A DNA stretch of 10,482 nucleotides, from assembly GCA_030619435.1 (NCBI GenBank), contig JAUXBI010000032.1:1-10482 (forward strand), given 5' to 3'. Source of the stretch: Syntrophaceae bacterium. Lineage in GTDB: Bacteria > Desulfobacterota > Syntrophia > Syntrophales > UBA2210. The position numbers and the translations under genes are program-made. Every line of letters begins with the position of its first letter. The first letter of the stretch is position 1. Shown here one piece after another: positions 7,564-10,482 of the stretch. Below the pieces are notes generated by a model that saw only the letters and a program-made list of their open reading frames with translations, had not been told where the DNA came from and ran no database searches.

Positions 7564-7569
7564 GAGTTT

Positions 7570-7605
7570 AAAGGGGGTGGGTGATTTATCCACCCCCTTT
7601 TTTTT
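7570..7605 (+). terminator. Rho-independent terminator after etfA
   Basis: An 11-bp perfect stem AAAGGGGGTGG / CCACCCCCTTT (7570-7580 with 7590-7600), a 9-nt loop, and a run of eight Ts. It should end the etfBA transcript efficiently and uncouple the downstream oxidoreductase gene. Confidence 0.93.
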
Positions 7606-7608
7606 AGA

Positions 7609-7635
7609 CGGGATTAGCGGGATCGGCCGGATCTT
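7609..7635. repeat. Three imperfect 9-bp units (CGGGAT-like)
   Basis: CGGGATTAG, CGGGATCGG and CCGGATCTT begin at 7609, 7618 and 7627, exactly 9 bp apart, starting 3 nt after the T-run of the etfA terminator. The unit core is C(G/C)GGAT. Confidence 0.45.
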
Positions 7636-7714
7636 AAAAGACAAATAGTCAATATATTTTCATCACGTTTGTCCTGTCAAATATCTGAAAATTGTATATG
7701 GAGGTGTGGACATT

Positions 7715-9889
7715 ATGGCACACGGCGTAGATGCATACACTGTAGGAAATGAGGGGAGAGAGATATTCTGGAATGCCCCCTTCCCATCAGAGTTGATTCT
7801 TTTTATATTTGCAGGGATCGCCATAGCGGTATGTGTCTATGGCTTTTACAGACGCTGGAAGATGTGGAAGGCGATCGGCCTGTCGGAAAACAGGACCGAT
7901 AAACCGGGAGAACGGATCAAGTCTCTTTTCCTCAATTCCATTCTGCAGCTAAGGACATTCAAGGAAGCGTATCCCGGCATTATGCATGCCCTCATATTCT
8001 TCGGGTTCTTTGTTCTTATATGGGGCGCTGCCTTTGACGCTACACACTTTCACATGCCTTTCCTTGTTCCTTTTTTCAATGGGACATTCTATCTATGGTT
8101 TTCATTCACGATGGAGGTGTTCGGCCTGACCGTTCTCGCCGGTATCGCGATGGCGGTGTGGAGAAGATATATCCAGAAACCTGAAAGACTGGAATACAGG
8201 GGAAAATCCGACACTGTTGCGGATGACGCTATTATACTGACCCTGATAGCAGGCATTATTATAACGGGATTTCTGCTCGAGGCTTTCAGGCTGCATGTTA
8301 ACATCAATGTGGACGGATACTCCTGGGGTGGATGGTCATTTGTGGGATACGCGCTTTCGAAGACCCTGACCGGTGTAAGCTACAACACAGTCGAAATTCT
8401 TCACCAGTGGACGTGGTGGATACACGCGTTTGTGGCCTTTGGTTTTATCGCGTATATTCCCTTTTCAAAGCTGATACACATTGTCCTTGCTCCTGCCAAC
8501 CAGTATATGAAATCGCTGAAACCGGCGGGATATCTCGAACCCATTGCCGACTTTGAGAATGCGGAGTCGTTTGGTGTCGGGCAGCTTGAGGATTTCACAT
8601 GGAAGCAGATTTTTAATTCCGACGCGTGCCTGAGGTGTGGAAGATGCCAGGATGTGTGTCCCGCTTATCTGTCGGGCAAACCACTTTCTCCGAAGAAACT
8701 GCATCAGGATATTAAGGAATACTGGCTGGAAAGAGTGCCGGTTGTGATGGCCGCGAAGAATGCCGCCAAAGAGGGGGAAGAACCCTCGATACCGGAACCG
8801 GAAAAAGTAATGGTGGGCGAGGTTATAGATCTCCACGAATTGTGGGCGTGCACAAACTGTATGGCCTGTATGGAAGTCTGCCCGGTATTCAATGAGCATG
8901 TTCCGATGATAACAGGCATGAGGCAGTACAAGGTGCTGATGGAGGCCGATTTCTCTCCGGAACTGCAGTTGACTTACAGAAATATGGAGAACAACTCGAA
9001 CCCTTGGGGAATAGGGGCTCACATGAGAGGAGACTGGGCCAAAGAGCTGGGCGTCAAGACGCTGGCCGAAGATTCGAATGTGGAGTATCTCTATTATGTA
9101 GGCTGCTCCGGGTCTTTTGATGACAGGGGTAAAAAGGTGACTGTAGCCTTTGCCAAACTCCTGAAGGAGGCCGGTATCAGTTTCGGTGTCCTGGGTGAGG
9201 AAGAAAGTTGCTGCGGCGATTCCGCCATGAGGGGTGGAAATGAATATCTCTCGCAGACACTGGCGCAGATGAACATAGACGTAATGAACGGATATGGCGT
9301 AAAGAAGATCATCTGCACCTGCCCTCACGGATATAATACCCTCAAAAAGGATTACCCGCATTTTGGCGGCAATTTTGAGGTCTATCACCACACGGAAATA
9401 ATCGCCGACCTGATCGCTCAGGGCAAACTCAAATTGAAGAAACCGGTTGATGGTCTGTTCACATACCATGATTCCTGTTTCCTCGGCAGATATAACGATA
9501 TCTATGAACAGCCGAGAAATATACTCAAAGCCGTTCCCGGCATGAAACTGTCCGAGATGGCCAGCAGTCACGATAAGAGTTTCTGCTGCGGCGCCGGCGG
9601 CGCGAGGATGTGGATGGAAGAGGATATAGGAGAGCGAATCAATGACATGAGAACGGATCAGGCCATAGAAGTCAAAGCGGACACCATAGCGGTTGCCTGT
9701 CCTTTCTGCCTTACGATGATGTCTGACGGTATCAAGGATCGCGAGGTGGAAGAGAAGATGAGCGCCCTCGATATAGCTGAGATAGTCTGGGATGCTATGG
9801 ATCTGGAAGAAGCTCCGGTTGATACTCCGGAAGAGAACAGCGTGGAAGAAAGTGCTCCGGAGGAAGAAACCCCTGTTGTGACGGAGTAA
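7715..9889 (+). CDS. Membrane FeS/cytochrome-b ETF:(methyl)menaquinone oxidoreductase (DUF224/CCG-domain)
   Basis: Probably oxidises reduced EtfAB and passes electrons to menaquinone, linking beta-oxidation to the membrane. The 724-aa protein has an N-terminal NarI-like membrane domain with five helices at about 26-45, 88-107, 123-148, 170-193 and 230-256. His residues in or near the helices (H91, H194, H230, H237, H255) are candidate heme-b ligands. Two [4Fe-4S] ferredoxin-type motifs follow: C305, C308, C311, C315 and C379, C382, C385, C389. Then two CCG domains of heterodisulfide-reductase type: C464, CC 499-500, C534/C536; and C588, CC 624-625, C662/C665. The first CCG domain reads CTCPHG where CPHC is usual. 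The tail (about 695-724) is rich in Glu and Pro. The ATG at 7715 has GGAGGT 9 nt upstream; a GTG at 7706 touches that site and is rejected. Position after etfBA supports the role. HdrD-like or lactate/glycolate oxidoreductase subunits are alternatives, but the fused membrane domain argues against them. Confidence 0.88.
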   Translation: MAHGVDAYTVGNEGREIFWNAPFPSELILFIFAGIAIAVCVYGFYRRWKMWKAIGLSENRTDKPGERIKSLFLNSILQLRTFKEAYPGIMHALIFFGFFVLIWGAAFDATHFHMPFLVPFFNGTFYLWFSFTMEVFGLTVLAGIAMAVWRRYIQKPERLEYRGKSDTVADDAIILTLIAGIIITGFLLEAFRLHVNINVDGYSWGGWSFVGYALSKTLTGVSYNTVEILHQWTWWIHAFVAFGFIAYIPFSKLIHIVLAPANQYMKSLKPAGYLEPIADFENAESFGVGQLEDFTWKQIFNSDACLRCGRCQDVCPAYLSGKPLSPKKLHQDIKEYWLERVPVVMAAKNAAKEGEEPSIPEPEKVMVGEVIDLHELWACTNCMACMEVCPVFNEHVPMITGMRQYKVLMEADFSPELQLTYRNMENNSNPWGIGAHMRGDWAKELGVKTLAEDSNVEYLYYVGCSGSFDDRGKKVTVAFAKLLKEAGISFGVLGEEESCCGDSAMRGGNEYLSQTLAQMNIDVMNGYGVKKIICTCPHGYNTLKKDYPHFGGNFEVYHHTEIIADLIAQGKLKLKKPVDGLFTYHDSCFLGRYNDIYEQPRNILKAVPGMKLSEMASSHDKSFCCGAGGARMWMEEDIGERINDMRTDQAIEVKADTIAVACPFCLTMMSDGIKDREVEEKMSALDIAEIVWDAMDLEEAPVDTPEENSVEESAPEEETPVVTE

Positions 9890-9913
9890 AAGATTTTGAC
9901 AGCGTGATTGATC

Positions 9914-9947
9914 AGCCCCCCGATCTCAAGATCGGGGGGCTTTTTTT
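9914..9947 (+). terminator. Rho-independent terminator after the FeS oxidoreductase gene
   Basis: A 12-bp perfect stem AGCCCCCCGATC / GATCGGGGGGCT (9914-9925 with 9930-9941), a TCAA tetraloop and a run of seven Ts, 25 nt after the stop codon. Confidence 0.95.
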
Positions 9948-10033
9948 CGGTTTACAGATATTGGTGGACGATTAAAAAGGTAGCTATTCTCTAATTCAGT
10001 TGGACTCTACTTTGCAGTTTCTCAGCATTTCAC

Positions 10034-10065
10034 TTGATCCATTGACCCCTGGGATCCTTGAATCC
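10034..10065. repeat. Four imperfect 8-bp tandem units (TTGAATCC-like)
   Basis: Units TTGATCCA, TTGACCCC, TGGGATCC and TTGAATCC run in register without gaps; the consensus is close to TTGAATCC. It lies 86 bp after the terminator of the oxidoreductase gene. Confidence 0.6.
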
Positions 10066-10144
10066 TTTTAGTGTTAACTGTAGATAACGCACTTATTTTG
10101 CCTTTAATTAGCGTACAACTAATCGGGAGATGAGCCAGCGTTTT

Positions 10145-10173
10145 TTGTAGCTTTTTCGAGAGAAATGTATTAA
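10145..10173 (+). promoter_or_regulatory. Candidate promoter for the FadD-like gene
   Basis: -35 TTGTAG (10145-10150), a 17-bp spacer and -10 TATTAA (10168-10173). Matches are moderate (three and four of six). A start near 10180 would place the foldable element at the very 5' end of the transcript, with a leader of about 120 nt. Confidence 0.35.
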
Positions 10174-10183
10174 GGGTTTCAAA

Positions 10184-10234
10184 ATGATACTGGATAGAAT
10201 CTCCCGGGGAAGCAACGCAATGGAGGTTGCGTGA
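10184..10234 (+). CDS. Possible 16-codon upstream ORF (leader peptide)
   Basis: ATG at 10184 with AAGGG 7 nt upstream opens a frame MILDRISRGSNAMEVA ending at TGA (10232-10234). It overlaps the foldable element almost completely, so translation and folding would compete. No run of a regulatory amino acid is present, and it may be chance. Confidence 0.2.
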   Translation: MILDRISRGSNAMEVA

Positions 10235-10247
10235 CCGGGTATCCGGT
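10189..10247 (+). ncRNA. Candidate structured 5' leader element (three stacked helices)
   Basis: P1: ACTGGATA (10189-10196) with TATCCGGT (10240-10247), 8 bp including one G-U. P2: CCCGG (10203-10207) with CCGGG (10235-10239). P3: ACGCAA (10215-10220) with TTGCGT (10227-10232), closing a TGGAGG hexaloop. A 6-nt one-sided bulge separates P1 and P2. A purine-rich internal loop, GGAAGCA against GA, separates P2 and P3. No T-run follows, so it is not a terminator. I do not match it to any riboswitch class I know. The GGA in the hairpin loop would also suit CsrA binding. Confidence 0.4.
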
Positions 10248-10300
10248 TTCGCGTGTTTTTCAGCTTTTTAACATTTTAACCTTAAGGAGGGCGGGAACTT

Positions 10301-10482
10301 ATGGCAAATGCAATCAAGTATGAGGACAAACCCTGGCTGAAGTCGTATGAAGAGGGAGTACCGGAATTCGTTGATTATGAGGAAGTATCCATGCCGGATT
10401 ATCTTGACCGGTCGGCGCGTGATTTTCCCGAAACGGACGCGCTTATTTTTCAGGGCTATAAGATAACTTATAAGGGCCTCAA
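10301..10482 (+). CDS. fadD: Long-chain acyl-CoA synthetase (FadD-like), N-terminal part (runs off window)
   Basis: Would activate fatty acids to acyl-CoA with ATP, feeding beta-oxidation. The 60 visible codons show KPWLKSYEEGVPEFVDYEEV (residues 10-29), the N-terminal arm typical of FadD-type ligases (W-L-x-x-Y-x-x-x-V-P). It continues LDRSARDFPETDALIF and YKITYKGL, matching the 'S-A-x-x-F-P-x-x-x-A-L-I-F-x-G-x-x-I-T-Y' opening of the AMP-binding domain. The ATG lies 10 nt after AAGGAGG. The AMP-binding P-loop is beyond the edge, so acid chain length is open. It follows the ETF and ETF-oxidoreductase genes but has its own upstream region. Confidence 0.82.
   Translation, partial: MANAIKYEDKPWLKSYEEGVPEFVDYEEVSMPDYLDRSARDFPETDALIFQGYKITYKGL

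Larger units (their letters stand above)
9948..10300. other. Intergenic region upstream of the FadD-like gene
   Basis: This 353-bp stretch holds no gene longer than a possible 16-codon ORF. From left to right: AT-rich sequence, a four-unit 8-bp array (10034-10065), an imperfect hairpin (10070-10093, 7 bp with one bulged G), a dyad ATTAG-N7-CTAAT (10107-10123), a candidate promoter (10145-10173), a foldable leader (10189-10247), and the AAGGAGG ribosome-binding site (10284-10290). Confidence 0.65.

Noticed and set aside
7706..7714. GTG start at 7706 for the oxidoreductase
   Set aside because: It abuts the GGAGGT that must serve as ribosome-binding site; the ATG at 7715 has correct spacing.
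8465..9571. A 368-codon open frame on the minus strand inside the oxidoreductase gene
   Set aside because: It is antisense to the CCG and ferredoxin domains, which are certainly coding. The translation looks like no known protein.
10070..10093. Hairpin AGTGTTA / TAAC(g)CACT as a terminator
   Set aside because: It is AU-rich, has a bulge and lacks a T-run; no upstream gene needs it.

Overview
The window reads as ordinary chromosomal DNA of an anaerobic, diderm, fatty-acid-metabolising bacterium. The protein styles (HflX N-terminus, paired ETF genes, a membrane-anchored FeS ETF:quinone oxidoreductase, AMP-forming acetyl-CoA synthetase) fit a deltaproteobacterium / Desulfobacterota of the syntrophic or sulfate-reducing kind. 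That assignment is inference from gene content; there is no rRNA gene here. I see no phage, IS element, CRISPR array, tRNA or rRNA.

Layout. The left third is on the minus strand. In transcription order it holds an outer-membrane beta-barrel protein (2005-3246) with its own strong-looking promoter and a good terminator, then the ribosome-associated GTPase HflX (311-1927, start apparently a non-ATG codon), then the first 62 codons of prolipoprotein diacylglyceryl transferase Lgt (1-186, running off the edge). A 465-bp divergent control region (3247-3711) separates these from the right two thirds, which are all on the plus strand: acs (3712-5682), etfB (5802-6563), etfA (6589-7563), a terminator, a 724-residue membrane FeS protein of the ETF:(methyl)menaquinone oxidoreductase type (7715-9889), another terminator, a 353-bp intergenic stretch with a foldable leader, and the first 60 codons of a FadD-like long-chain acyl-CoA synthetase (from 10301).

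How the genes fit together. The plus-strand block is a fatty-acid/acetate energy module. FadD-like ligase and Acs activate acids to CoA thioesters at the cost of ATP. Acyl-CoA dehydrogenases (not in the window) would pass electrons to EtfAB. EtfAB would be oxidised by the membrane FeS/cytochrome-b protein, which reduces the menaquinone pool. The last two genes are separated from etfBA by clean intrinsic terminators, so they are probably independently transcribed and coordinated by shared regulation rather than by one operon.

What is worth a second look is mainly between the genes. Four intergenic regions each carry a short, degenerate tandem array with a different unit (7, 7, 9 and 8 bp) placed just downstream of a gene end or terminator. 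The leader of the FadD-like gene folds into a compact three-helix element that starts where a candidate promoter would initiate. There is a 7+5+7 inverted repeat upstream of acs with a partial relative upstream of the ETF oxidoreductase. HflX has no ATG/GTG/TTG at the place where family alignment puts the start. I found no convincing new defence or mobile system.
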